Origin: a virus
IMG/VR virus record: IMGVR_UViG_3300036903_000029
Location: 1 to 36,003 of that record
Strand: one strand, 5' to 3'
Length of the DNA: 36,003 bases
In this document: positions 25,410 through 32,485 of the stretch, in pieces
How positions within the stretch are numbered: position 1 is the first letter of the stretch
How the letters are laid out: the number at the start of each line of letters is the position of its first letter
Notes under the pieces: model-generated
What the model was told of the DNA's origin: nothing
Database searches by the model: none
Seen by the model: only the letters and a program-made list of their open reading frames with translations
Made by a program: the position numbers and the translations under genes

Positions 25410-26456
25410 ATGGCTCTAGTCTTCTGCGACAGCTTTGATCACTACACCAATCCAAGCCAGAAGTGGGACCTGGTGGGCGTCTCCGGCATCTATCCGCAGA
25501 TTCAGTCCGCCAGTGTGCGCACCGGCGCGCAGGCACTCGAGATCGCGAACGCGCTGGGGCGTGCGCCAGTCTTCGTCCAGAAAAACATTCCCACCCAGGC
25601 AACCTACTTTCTGGGCTTCGCCCTGAACGTGATCAACAATTCGATCCAGATTCCCATTTGCGAATTCCTCGATAGCAGCCAGACGCAGGTCGGTCTATTC
25701 CTCGATTCCGGCGGACACTTCCAGTTCTATCGCGGCAGCATCAGCGCCGGGTACGTCCTGCTGGGTTCGCCTTCCTCGCAAGCATTGCCGTTTGGCTGCT
25801 TCCATTACATCGAAGTGAAGGTCGCCATCGACCACATCTCCGGCCAGTGTCAGCTTAATGTGGACGGCACGGTGTGGCTTACCCTCGCCGACCAGGATAC
25901 CCAGTACACCGCCAACCCGCTGATCGGCGCCATCACCATCAGCTCATGGGATCTCGGCTTCGACGCCAATAACTTTCAGGCGTTCGTTGACGACGTATAC
26001 ATCTGCGACGATAGCGGAACAAGCTGCAACACCTTTCTCGGCAATATACAGATTCTGTGCGGCATGCCCGACGCCAACGGCACAGCCAACACCTGGACGC
26101 GCGGCGGCACCAACCTGGGAACCAACTACAAGCAGGTGTACGAAATCCCTCCGGACGACGACACCACCTATCTCGAAGATGTCGCCGCGACCTACATCCA
26201 GGCGGCCTGCTATTCAGGAACGACTGCGGCAGCCGAGCCGGTGATTCCCTTCGTGCCGCCCAGCTCCTATGCCGACGGCCAGGGATTCTTTCCGGTGGAT
26301 CCAAATACCGGCTCGCCCTGGGGAACGTCAGCTCTCACCGCCGCGCAGTTTGGCGTGATAAGTTCCGACGGCTCGATCGATCGCTACCTCTTTCCCATCC
26401 TGCCGACCACGGTCATCATCGCCGCCGCCGTAAACATGCGCGCGAAGAACGCCTGA
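25410..26456 (+). CDS. Tail-end protein with lectin-like (LamG/ConA-type) N-terminal domain
   Basis: It encodes 348 residues and no signal peptide. The first ~210 residues (FCDSFDHYTNPSQKWDLVG ... FGCFHYIEVKVAIDHISGQCQLNVDGTVWLTLADQDT ... FQAFVDDVYICDDSG) follow the pattern of concanavalin-like jelly rolls used for glycan binding. The second part (GNIQILCGMPDANGTANTWTRGGTNLGTNYKQVYEIPPDDDTTYLED) is seen with this domain in other phage tail-end proteins. It probably binds surface sugars. Confidence 0.8.
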   Translation: MALVFCDSFDHYTNPSQKWDLVGVSGIYPQIQSASVRTGAQALEIANALGRAPVFVQKNIPTQATYFLGFALNVINNSIQIPICEFLDSSQTQVGLFLDSGGHFQFYRGSISAGYVLLGSPSSQALPFGCFHYIEVKVAIDHISGQCQLNVDGTVWLTLADQDTQYTANPLIGAITISSWDLGFDANNFQAFVDDVYICDDSGTSCNTFLGNIQILCGMPDANGTANTWTRGGTNLGTNYKQVYEIPPDDDTTYLEDVAATYIQAACYSGTTAAAEPVIPFVPPSSYADGQGFFPVDPNTGSPWGTSALTAAQFGVISSDGSIDRYLFPILPTTVIIAAAVNMRAKNA

Positions 26457-26472
26457 GCTCTTTTCGAATCCC

Positions 26473-27888
26473 ATGCGAAAAATATTCCTGTTTTCATTCC
26501 TGCTGCTGATTACCCTTTTCGGATCCTCCGCGCGAGCCCAGTATCCGACGGGAGTGTACGCGGTCACGCCCAACAGCACGGCGAATGGCTACCTGCTCTC
26601 CCAGGCCAACGTGAAGGGCCAGGTAATCTTCGTGCCATGGTCCACCATTGACAACGGCAGCGGAACTCTGGATTGGAGCACGGTGGAAACGGCAATCGCG
26701 CCCTGGGCCGGAGCAGGCAAAAAAACTGCTCTGGTAATTTGGGGAGTGACCGCCGATAACCTCAGCGTCACCGCCGCCCCTTCATACGTTCTCAACCAGC
26801 TCCCCGCCATGGTGAGCTGCGCGGTGAACGCCGGCACCGGCTACGCGCCCAACTTCACCAACCCGATTTTTATATCCGCGTACAGTGGATTTCTGAATGC
26901 GACGATCGCCAGGTATGGAAGCGATTCGCGCATCGGCTTCATTCGCGTCGGGCTGGGCGCCGGAGGCGAGATTTTTCCGCCGTGCAAATCTCAGGAGGAA
27001 AGCACCTACGGATTGACCCAGGCCGGATATCAGTCCTACCTCGAAACCATGATCGGCAACGTTCCCCCGGGCAGCAACCCGGTGCAGGTCGGGGTGGATT
27101 GCTATGGCGGGAATTGCAATTCCACCACCATCGCTCTTTCCAATAACATCGCGGCGTACGCGGTCGGCGCGCGCTGGGGGATCGGCAAGGAGTCCCTGCA
27201 GGATTCCGACATCACCGCGTGGAATTCCGGCCAACCCTGCGACGCCAACTGGTGCGCCCAGTTCGCCGAATATCCTACGGCGTTTCACGATCTGCAGTTC
27301 GCCGTGCCCACTTGCCCCGATGGCAACTGCGCAGTGGGATCGCCCGTTACCCTGCTGCCCTTTGCGGCCACGCGCGACGCTCAGGTAGTCGAAATGGCCC
27401 AGCCGGATTACTGCATCGCCTACGGACCGTCCTGCTCGGGAACCTATACCGCGGCTTATGACGCAGCCATCGCGGCCTTCGACGCCGCAGCGGGATCCAC
27501 GTGGACTCCGTCGGCTCCCACCAATTTCCAGGTTACTATCGTCCCCGGACCGGATGCCGGCAACGTGACGCCCGGATCGCTAAACCTCAGCTTCACCGCC
27601 GCCGATACGGTCAACGGCAATGCCGCGCCGCTGAGTGGCCACGAAATTCTGTTGGTGCGCAATACCGATACGTCCGCTCACAACTTCACAATCTATTCCA
27701 CGCCCGATTTCTTCCTTCGCACCGGCGACGTCGGCCCCTATTCGCTCGCCGGCGGCGCCACGGCCGGCTTCAGCTTTCTCGGCGGAGATCCCGTCGGGCC
27801 CCTCGGCTGGCGCCAACCTGACGGCGGAATGCACATCCTCGCCGATGACACCCACGTCCAGTTCGTCATGCTCGGCGCACATCTCTAA
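26473..27888 (+). CDS. Exported TIM-barrel (glycoside hydrolase-like) protein with C-terminal beta domain
   Basis: It encodes 471 residues. A clear signal peptide (RKIFLFSFLLLITLFG, then ARAQ) leads into a region resembling TIM-barrel glycoside hydrolases: VKGQVIFVPWSTIDNGSGTLDWSTVE, KKTALVIWG and IGFIRVGLGAGGEIFPP, where the glutamate could be the acid/base. A second acid, in VVEMAQPDYC, could be the nucleophile. Residues ~365-471 repeat the domain of the 10156-10617 protein (TAADTVNGNAAPLSGHEIL ... FSFLGG ... GWRQPDGGMH). It may act on host polysaccharide, either on the virion or outside the cell. The exact glycosidase family was not identified. Confidence 0.7.
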   Translation: MRKIFLFSFLLLITLFGSSARAQYPTGVYAVTPNSTANGYLLSQANVKGQVIFVPWSTIDNGSGTLDWSTVETAIAPWAGAGKKTALVIWGVTADNLSVTAAPSYVLNQLPAMVSCAVNAGTGYAPNFTNPIFISAYSGFLNATIARYGSDSRIGFIRVGLGAGGEIFPPCKSQEESTYGLTQAGYQSYLETMIGNVPPGSNPVQVGVDCYGGNCNSTTIALSNNIAAYAVGARWGIGKESLQDSDITAWNSGQPCDANWCAQFAEYPTAFHDLQFAVPTCPDGNCAVGSPVTLLPFAATRDAQVVEMAQPDYCIAYGPSCSGTYTAAYDAAIAAFDAAAGSTWTPSAPTNFQVTIVPGPDAGNVTPGSLNLSFTAADTVNGNAAPLSGHEILLVRNTDTSAHNFTIYSTPDFFLRTGDVGPYSLAGGATAGFSFLGGDPVGPLGWRQPDGGMHILADDTHVQFVMLGAHL

Positions 27889-27924
27889 ATATTCAAATTT
27901 ACTTATCTCCTGGAGGTTTCAACG

Positions 27925-28335
27925 ATGAGATTCAAATATGTAGCTCTAATAGCTCTTTTCTGCCTGGCGGGATGCCTGGCGGCGTGCAACGATTCGAGCG
28001 CGAGTCAGCTCAACGCGAGCTGGGATTACACATTCGCGCCGGCGGGGCAGCAGGGCGCGGCATGTACGGCCACGCAGACCACCAACTGCATTCCCAGCTT
28101 CACCGTCGAAGACATCAGCAACGCGCAAGACCCCGTCCCGGAAGCCACTGTCGCCGCGCCGGCATTGTCGGTTACCGCGACAATTGCCACGCCCACTTAT
28201 GGGCCCCACATTTACGGAGTGGTGGCCAATGTGGTGAACGCGAACGGCAGCACGAGCAGCTCGCCGGTTTCGAGTCCGATCACCGTGACGATTACCGCTC
28301 CCGCTCCCACCGGCTTCGCCATCACCGTCATATAA
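27925..28335 (+). CDS. Small lipoprotein with Ig/fibronectin-like beta domain
   Basis: It encodes 136 residues. A lipoprotein signal with hydrophobic core and candidate lipobox LAGC (or LAAC a few residues later), then CNDSS. The mature part is Thr/Ala/Val-rich, with ASWDYTFAPAGQQGAACTATQTTNCIPSFTVED and an end rich in TVTITAPAPTG, which looks like a fibronectin type III-like or Ig fold. GGAGG precedes the ATG. Possibly a surface lipoprotein made during infection or lysogeny; alternatively a late structural protein with a dispensable hydrophobic start. Confidence 0.7.
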   Translation: MRFKYVALIALFCLAGCLAACNDSSASQLNASWDYTFAPAGQQGAACTATQTTNCIPSFTVEDISNAQDPVPEATVAAPALSVTATIATPTYGPHIYGVVANVVNANGSTSSSPVSSPITVTITAPAPTGFAITVI

Positions 28336-28409
28336 CCATCCGCGAGGCGCTGCGCCAATTGCGCGCGGCGTCCTCGCCCTGCCACTTCGGGCACCAAAAG
28401 GCCTGACAC

Positions 28410-28658
28410 ATGATCCCCGCTCAAAACTACGAAACGCCGCTTGCCCTCGCTTTACTCGTCCAAGTTCTCTTCCTCTTGAAATACTTTTACCGCCGTATGC
28501 GCGATGGCGAGATCGAGCGGAAGTTTGTCCGCGACATGGCCACCAATCACCTGCCCCACATTTACGACGCGCTCACCAAGATCTGCCGGGCCAAGGGCAT
28601 CGAGCTTGGCGAGCCTCCTCCGATCCGCTGGATGGATTTCGAGGAGCACGGGAAATGA
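28410..28658 (+). CDS. Small one-pass membrane protein of the lysis cassette
   Basis: It encodes 82 residues. One membrane segment (residues ~9-27, TPLALALLVQVLFLLKYFY) is followed by a highly charged tail RRMRDGEIERKFVRD. The positive charges after the helix suggest a cytoplasmic C-terminus, which does not fit an i-spanin. The stop overlaps the transglycosylase start (ATGA). A holin-type or lysis-regulating role is inferred from place. Confidence 0.7.
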   Translation: MIPAQNYETPLALALLVQVLFLLKYFYRRMRDGEIERKFVRDMATNHLPHIYDALTKICRAKGIELGEPPPIRWMDFEEHGK

Positions 28659-29089
28659 CGCCTCCAACAAAAGAAGATCTCATCGCCCTGGCCAAGGCCG
28701 CGGCGATCCGGCACATGCTGGCGGCTCCGCTGGTGTGCGCTGTGGTTGAACAGGAATCCGGCTGGAACGCGTGGGCGGTGCGGTACGAGCCGGCGTTCCG
28801 CGTGCGCTATGTTGCGCCATTACATCTGCCGCCCACGCTTGAAGTCTGCTGCTCGATCAGTTGGGGATTGATGCAGCTCATGGGCCAGTGCGCGATCGAG
28901 GATGGATATCCCGGGAAGATCCCCGCGCTATGCGATCCCGCAACAGGGCTCGAATGGGGCTGCGTCCACCTGGTGAAGAAAATCTCCGAAGCGCGCGGCG
29001 ATCCTCATCGTGGCCTCGAGCTCTGGAACGGCGGCGGCAATAAAGATTATGCCGATCAGGTTTTCGCCCGCGTTCCGCGCTACCAATGA
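28655..29089 (+). CDS. Lytic transglycosylase (endolysin)
   Basis: It encodes 144 residues with the soluble lytic transglycosylase fold: VVEQESGWNAWAVRYEPAF (catalytic glutamate most likely E34), then SWGLMQLMG and GLELWNGGGNKDYADQVFARV. This phage endolysin type cleaves the glycan strands of peptidoglycan. No signal peptide, so release needs a holin. Coupled both upstream and downstream by ATGA overlaps. Confidence 0.92.
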   Translation: MTPPTKEDLIALAKAAAIRHMLAAPLVCAVVEQESGWNAWAVRYEPAFRVRYVAPLHLPPTLEVCCSISWGLMQLMGQCAIEDGYPGKIPALCDPATGLEWGCVHLVKKISEARGDPHRGLELWNGGGNKDYADQVFARVPRYQ

Positions 29090-29280
29090 AGGCGCTCGCG
29101 GCCGTACTACTTTCGCTCTGCTCGGTGAGCTGCGCTTTCATTCCCCAGGCGGCGCCCCCGGGAAGCACTTACCAGGGAGTGACAGCCAAAGCTCCCATTG
29201 CGATTCCCGTTTGGCCGGGACATCCCAGCCTGCCACGGCTGCGCAGGAAACCGGCCGGCGGCGATTACTACGATGAATAA
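29086..29280 (+). CDS. Small lipoprotein, o-spanin candidate
   Basis: It encodes 64 residues. A short signal ends at a lipobox-like SVSC with C16 as lipid site, followed by a proline-rich mature part (IPQAAPPGST, PVWPGHPSLPRL). Small outer-membrane lipoproteins rich in proline next to an endolysin are typical o-spanins, which fuse inner and outer membranes in lysis. No clear i-spanin partner with a periplasmic coiled coil is present, which weakens the call. Confidence 0.65.
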   Translation: MKALAAVLLSLCSVSCAFIPQAAPPGSTYQGVTAKAPIAIPVWPGHPSLPRLRRKPAGGDYYDE

Positions 29281-29560
29281 CAACACGAAAATATGGCTGC
29301 ATGGACTCGGCGCGGCGCTCATTGGTGGCGGGGCAACCAGCGTGGTTTCCGCCTTCGGCGCGTCCATGATCGACAGCGCGAAATTCAATCTGCAAACCGC
29401 GCACGGCGTGGCCAGCACGTTCGGGCTGATGGGGATTACTTTTCTCTGCGGCGGAATTTTGAACACGATGTTCTACCTGAAGCAGTCGCCGCTCCCGGTG
29501 GTACAGGTAAGCGTCACGAAGACAGAAACCACGCAAACCGATCTCACCCTGGTCCGGTAG
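29273..29560 (+). CDS. Two-helix membrane protein, holin candidate
   Basis: It encodes 95 residues from ATG 29273, overlapping the preceding gene by 8 bases. Two hydrophobic segments: WLHGLGAALIGGGATSVVSAFGA (about residues 8-30) and VASTFGLMGITFLCGGILNTMFYL (about 46-69). A Thr-rich hydrophilic tail follows (VSVTKTETTQTDLTLVR). Small two-helix proteins in a lysis cassette are usually holins. Family not recognised by sequence. Confidence 0.7.
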   Translation: MNNNTKIWLHGLGAALIGGGATSVVSAFGASMIDSAKFNLQTAHGVASTFGLMGITFLCGGILNTMFYLKQSPLPVVQVSVTKTETTQTDLTLVR

Positions 29561-29572
29561 TAGTTTTATGTA

Positions 29573-29600
29573 TTGCGCAATTGGGTGCTTGTGGTACCAT
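29573..29600 (+). promoter_or_regulatory. Candidate promoter before the 29611 gene
   Basis: TTGCGC (29573-29578), 16 bases, then TACCAT (29595-29600) with an extended TG. It shares GGTACCATTCG[C/G]GCC with the candidate at 13231-13258. The ATG at 29611 lies only about 4 bases after a start site at the usual distance, which would make a nearly leaderless message. Confidence 0.35.
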
Positions 29601-29610
29601 TCGCGCCATT

Positions 29611-29901
29611 ATGACTCCACCTGATAATTCCAAGAGCACCATTTCCAAAGTCTTCTTCGGCATCACGCCCGAAAAACATGCGGAGATCGTCGTCGCCGCG
29701 GCCAAGAGCGGTTTCGATGTGGGCGCCGATACCGGACAGGCCACGTCTCACGGAGTGGTTTTCGGCTGGGTCTATGATCCCGCCAAGCAAACCCTCACCG
29801 TCACCGGGCTGGACAAGAGCCACAAGGGATGGCTGGTTCCGGACGACTGGGGAAAAATTCTTAATATCCTCGCCGAGAAAATCGGCGCGGCGACAGCGTA
29901 A
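29611..29901 (+). CDS. Small unknown protein after the lysis genes
   Basis: It encodes 96 residues from ATG 29611. No signal. The segment SHGVVFGWVYDPAKQTLTVTGLDKSHKGWLVPDDWGKILNILAEKI gives a compact alpha/beta appearance. No Shine-Dalgarno is visible just before the ATG, in line with near-leaderless expression from the promoter candidate above. Family not recognised. Confidence 0.65.
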   Translation: MTPPDNSKSTISKVFFGITPEKHAEIVVAAAKSGFDVGADTGQATSHGVVFGWVYDPAKQTLTVTGLDKSHKGWLVPDDWGKILNILAEKIGAATA

Positions 29902-29919
29902 AAATAAAACGGAGGAAGA

Positions 29920-30318
29920 ATGGCAAATAAGTTTCTGAGTTTTCTGGAAAAAGTGGGCAAGGACCTGGTGAAGTACACGCCGGAGGGCGAAGCGGTGGCC
30001 AACGACGTGGCCGCATTCATTCCCGGCGCCCTGCCGATCCTTACCACCGTCGAGAACGTTCTCGCGCCGATTGTGAAAAACATCACTGCCGCGCAGGTGG
30101 CCCAGGCGGCGAACCCCAATATGACCAGCGCGCAGCAGGGATCCATGGCCGTCAGCCTTTCGGCTGATTCGGTGGTCGAGGAATTCTCCGCGCTCGGCTA
30201 TCCGCTTTCTGCCGCGGAGCAGGCGCAAATCGCCAAGCTCGTCGCCGATGCCAACACCGCTCTGGTGGGAATCCTCAACTTCCCCACGAGCACCACGCTC
30301 GCGGCGAAACCAAGCTAG
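29920..30318 (+). CDS. Unknown helical late protein
   Basis: It encodes 132 residues: MANKFLSFLEKVGKDLVKYTPEGEAVANDVAAFIPGALPILTTVENVL, then Ala-rich helices. No signal. GGAGGAAG just before the ATG is a very strong ribosome binding site. Similar small helical proteins occur near phage lysis genes, but I cannot name a function. Confidence 0.7.
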   Translation: MANKFLSFLEKVGKDLVKYTPEGEAVANDVAAFIPGALPILTTVENVLAPIVKNITAAQVAQAANPNMTSAQQGSMAVSLSADSVVEEFSALGYPLSAAEQAQIAKLVADANTALVGILNFPTSTTLAAKPS

Positions 30319-30391
30319 ACATCCCCTGTTGGGATCGCGCTGGCGGGCCGCGTAAAAGTCCGCCTTCAAATTTCAACCGCGGAGAGGCACC

Positions 30392-30703
30392 ATGAAAGCT
30401 GTAACGATTCACGCACTCGCAATTCTCGTTTTGGTTTTGGCCTCGATCGGCTTTGCGCACGCGCAGTCCACCAGTGGATGTCCGCAGAGCGCGTCCGTGA
30501 AATGCCCCACGGTGCTGAATCCCGGATCCGATGAATGCCCGGGCTCGGGCCCTGGCACGGCGAAAGGCCACGCTATGTCGGCCAGTTGCGCTATCGCGTG
30601 CGCCAAGGCGGACAAGGCGAAAAAGGTCGCCGCCAAAAAGTCCAACTCTCTTCCCTATTGGTGCAAGCCGTGCGATCTGCTCGGCTGTGGTCCCAATTTT
30701 TAA
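30392..30703 (+). CDS. Cysteine-rich exported peptide, unknown
   Basis: It encodes 103 residues. Signal peptide with cleavage likely after FAHA (residue 24). The mature ~79 residues contain eight cysteines (C30, C38, C49, C66, C70, C91, C94, C99), an even number suited to disulfides, and a lysine-rich middle (KADKAKKVAAKKS). GGAGAGG lies before the ATG. It could be a secreted effector, a binding peptide or a toxin-like product; no family recognised. Confidence 0.65.
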   Translation: MKAVTIHALAILVLVLASIGFAHAQSTSGCPQSASVKCPTVLNPGSDECPGSGPGTAKGHAMSASCAIACAKADKAKKVAAKKSNSLPYWCKPCDLLGCGPNF

Positions 30704-30765
30704 GATCTTGCGAGCGGAAGCAAAACCTTCCTTCGCATTAGACACAACCTAAAAAAGACGCAGTG

Positions 30766-30812
30766 CCGTAACTCCGAGAGCTGGTGCAGTCCGGAAACAG
30801 GGTTACGGAGTT
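30766..30812 (+). ncRNA. Candidate structured RNA with two mutually exclusive stems
   Basis: CCGTAACTC (30766-30774) pairs with GGGTTACGG (30800-30808), 9 bp with one G-U. The overlapping AACTCCG (30770-30776) pairs with CGGAGTT (30806-30812). The two stems cannot form together. A strong terminator follows at 30819-30844, before the 30866 gene. This could be a small RNA ending at the terminator or a leader that switches. Not matched to a known class. Confidence 0.4.
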
Positions 30813-30818
30813 GTACCG

Positions 30819-30844
30819 AGGGGAGCCGCCAGGCTCCCCTTTTT
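30819..30844 (+). terminator. Rho-independent terminator
   Basis: Perfect stem AGGGGAGCC / GGCTCCCCT with GCCA loop, overlapping and followed by a run of T. Located 22 bases before the next gene's start codon, so it ends the preceding transcript or attenuates the next. Confidence 0.85.
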
Positions 30845-30865
30845 AATTCCCAAGGAGAAATTCCC

Positions 30866-31333
30866 ATGTCCGCCAAAACCGCAAATCTCGGCCTAACCAA
30901 CGCCTACGGCGTAGCGGTGGCCACGCACTCGCCGGCAAACGGCGATTACGACAAGGTTCACGCGCAAACGCATGACGCCAACATGGCCATCCTGGACACG
31001 ATGCTCGGCACCGTCCAGCACCTTACCGCCAACGGCGCCATCGCCTTAAAGCCCGGCCTCGTTATTCTGGATAAGGCCACGGCTCTCCTTGCCACGCTCG
31101 CCCTTCCCGTCTCTGGACTTCCCTCCGCGACGCCTCCGGGCAACGACGGCCTGGTGATGACTATCGTCGGAAAGACCGCGCACGCCCACACCGTCACCAC
31201 GCCGGCCGACGGGATCAATGGCGCGGACGATACGGCCACGTATGCGAACGCCGGCGATTCCGTCACTCTGGCGGCCTACGGCGGCGTCTGGTATTCCGTC
31301 GGCACGCCCACCGCTGCGCTCAGCGAAGTTTAA
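30866..31333 (+). CDS. Fibre-like late protein, unknown
   Basis: It encodes 155 residues without signal. It reads NLGLTNAYGVAVATHSPANGDYDKVHAQTHDANMAILDTML, then a beta-rich region ending ANAGDSVTLAAYGGVWYSVGTPTA. The GDSVTL...GVWYSVG pattern resembles ends of phage fibre subunits, such as the 22644 product. AAGGAG precedes the ATG. A structural role is likely but not shown. Confidence 0.65.
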   Translation: MSAKTANLGLTNAYGVAVATHSPANGDYDKVHAQTHDANMAILDTMLGTVQHLTANGAIALKPGLVILDKATALLATLALPVSGLPSATPPGNDGLVMTIVGKTAHAHTVTTPADGINGADDTATYANAGDSVTLAAYGGVWYSVGTPTAALSEV

Positions 31334-31402
31334 TCCTCGCCGAAGGACCTAAACCGAAGTTGTAAATCCAACACCAGGGCTTTTTGCCCGGAGGGTATAG
31401 CT

Positions 31403-31699
31403 GTGAAATCACGCTTACGTTTGTTTCTGGCAGTTGCAGTGCTCGCGCTGGGCGCGAGCTTTGCCGTCCATCACGCCAATGCGGTTCCATTCACTCGCCA
31501 TTGGCTTGCCACCCATGCCGCTGTCCGTCCGTCACACTCGTTAACCGATGGTGGCGACAACAAGTGCGGTCCGCATCCGCGCTGCTGGCCCGGAACGACT
31601 TCACCGGTTCCACCCGAACCTCCTGTGACTCCGGCAGGGACGACCTCGCCAGTTCCACCGGAAACCTGTCCTCCGATGCCGCCCGATCAGTGCAGGTAA
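31403..31699 (+). CDS. Small exported proline-rich protein
   Basis: It encodes 98 residues from GTG 31403, with GGAGGG 10 bases upstream. Signal peptide: KSRLRLFLAVAVLALGAS, then cleavage near ANA. The mature end carries a short repeat, GTTSPVPPE twice, and three cysteines. Short proline-rich exported proteins may span or bind the cell wall. Function unknown. Confidence 0.6.
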   Translation: MKSRLRLFLAVAVLALGASFAVHHANAVPFTRHWLATHAAVRPSHSLTDGGDNKCGPHPRCWPGTTSPVPPEPPVTPAGTTSPVPPETCPPMPPDQCR

Positions 31700-31714
31700 A
31701 CCCATTCCGGCAGC

Positions 31715-31813
31715 GGCCCCGCTAAAAGCGCGGGGCCACGATCCAGCCGGCAATCACGCGGGGCGTCGTTCGTTGTAGCTCATAAGCTACAGCGGGCGCG
31801 CCCCGCTTTTTTT
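31715..31813 (+). terminator. Three hairpins in a row ending in a rho-independent terminator
   Basis: Stem 1: GGCCCCGC (31715-31722) with GCGGGGCC (31730-31737). Stem 2: TGTAGCT (31774-31780) with AGCTACA (31785-31791). Stem 3: AGCGGG (31791-31796) with CCCGCT (31802-31807), followed by seven T. This ends the rightward late transcripts where they meet the leftward gene at 31817-32485. Confidence 0.75.
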
Positions 31814-31816
31814 ATT

Positions 31817-32485
31817 TCAATCCTGGAAGTCAGCAGAGTTGAGATGCATATCTCCATCCACGAAGGCGGGAAATTCCGTACCTTTAGGAATGGTCAAGTC
31901 CTTGCCGTGGACTAGAAGAAAAAGAGGCGCCGCGGGCCAGAAGACCACGGCTGTCGCAACTATTCCAACTGTCATTCCCCCGATGTGACCACCACCGTTA
32001 CCACCTTTCGTAGCACGGATGGCCGCTTTCTCTCCGTCGGGAAGACGGACGAAATCCAGAGCGATCTCCAATTTCCCGCCACGAGCCATCCGTCTCTTGG
32101 GCTCCGCTTCCGTCACCGTTCCAATCGCCGTTGAACCTTTGGGAATCACAATTACGCCGCCAGCTTTCACCTCCTCGAGCACCTCGAACTCGACGTTGTC
32201 ATTCAGGTGGGCATCGGACGACGATACGGTCTCGGCAATGCGCAAGCGAACGGGCGTGCTCTCCTGGAGGATGATTGGTTTGCCGACGATGGGAGGTGTA
32301 ACGAAGGAGCCTGAGACCGTGGGCGGCGGTACGATTATTACTTTCGGCCTTGGGGCGCGCGGCCGAGTAGTTTCGGCGGCAGGCTTTACGCTATCCGGGT
32401 TAACCAGATTCCAGTCGTTCAATCCCTGCGCACCGGCGGCGGACGCCATGCCGAGCAAGATTGTAGCCAGCAAGAAATTTTTCAT
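31817..32485 (-). CDS. Exported acidobacterial-type envelope protein (likely cargo)
   Basis: It encodes 222 residues. Signal peptide (MKNFLLATILLGMASAAGAQG). After a proline-rich linker comes TPVRLRIAETVSSSDAHLNDNVEFEVLEEVKAGGVIVIPKGSTAIGTVTEAEPKRRMARGGKLEIALDFVRLPDGE, then a hydrophobic segment (VGIVATAVVFWPAAPLFLLV) and KDLTIPKGTEFPAFVDGDMHL. I recall this layout from many acidobacterial chromosomes; the precise role is not known to me. It faces the late genes and sits next to the att region, as typical for a moron acquired from the host. It is the best clue to host phylum. Confidence 0.8.
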   Translation of the reverse strand: MKNFLLATILLGMASAAGAQGLNDWNLVNPDSVKPAAETTRPRAPRPKVIIVPPPTVSGSFVTPPIVGKPIILQESTPVRLRIAETVSSSDAHLNDNVEFEVLEEVKAGGVIVIPKGSTAIGTVTEAEPKRRMARGGKLEIALDFVRLPDGEKAAIRATKGGNGGGHIGGMTVGIVATAVVFWPAAPLFLLVHGKDLTIPKGTEFPAFVDGDMHLNSADFQD

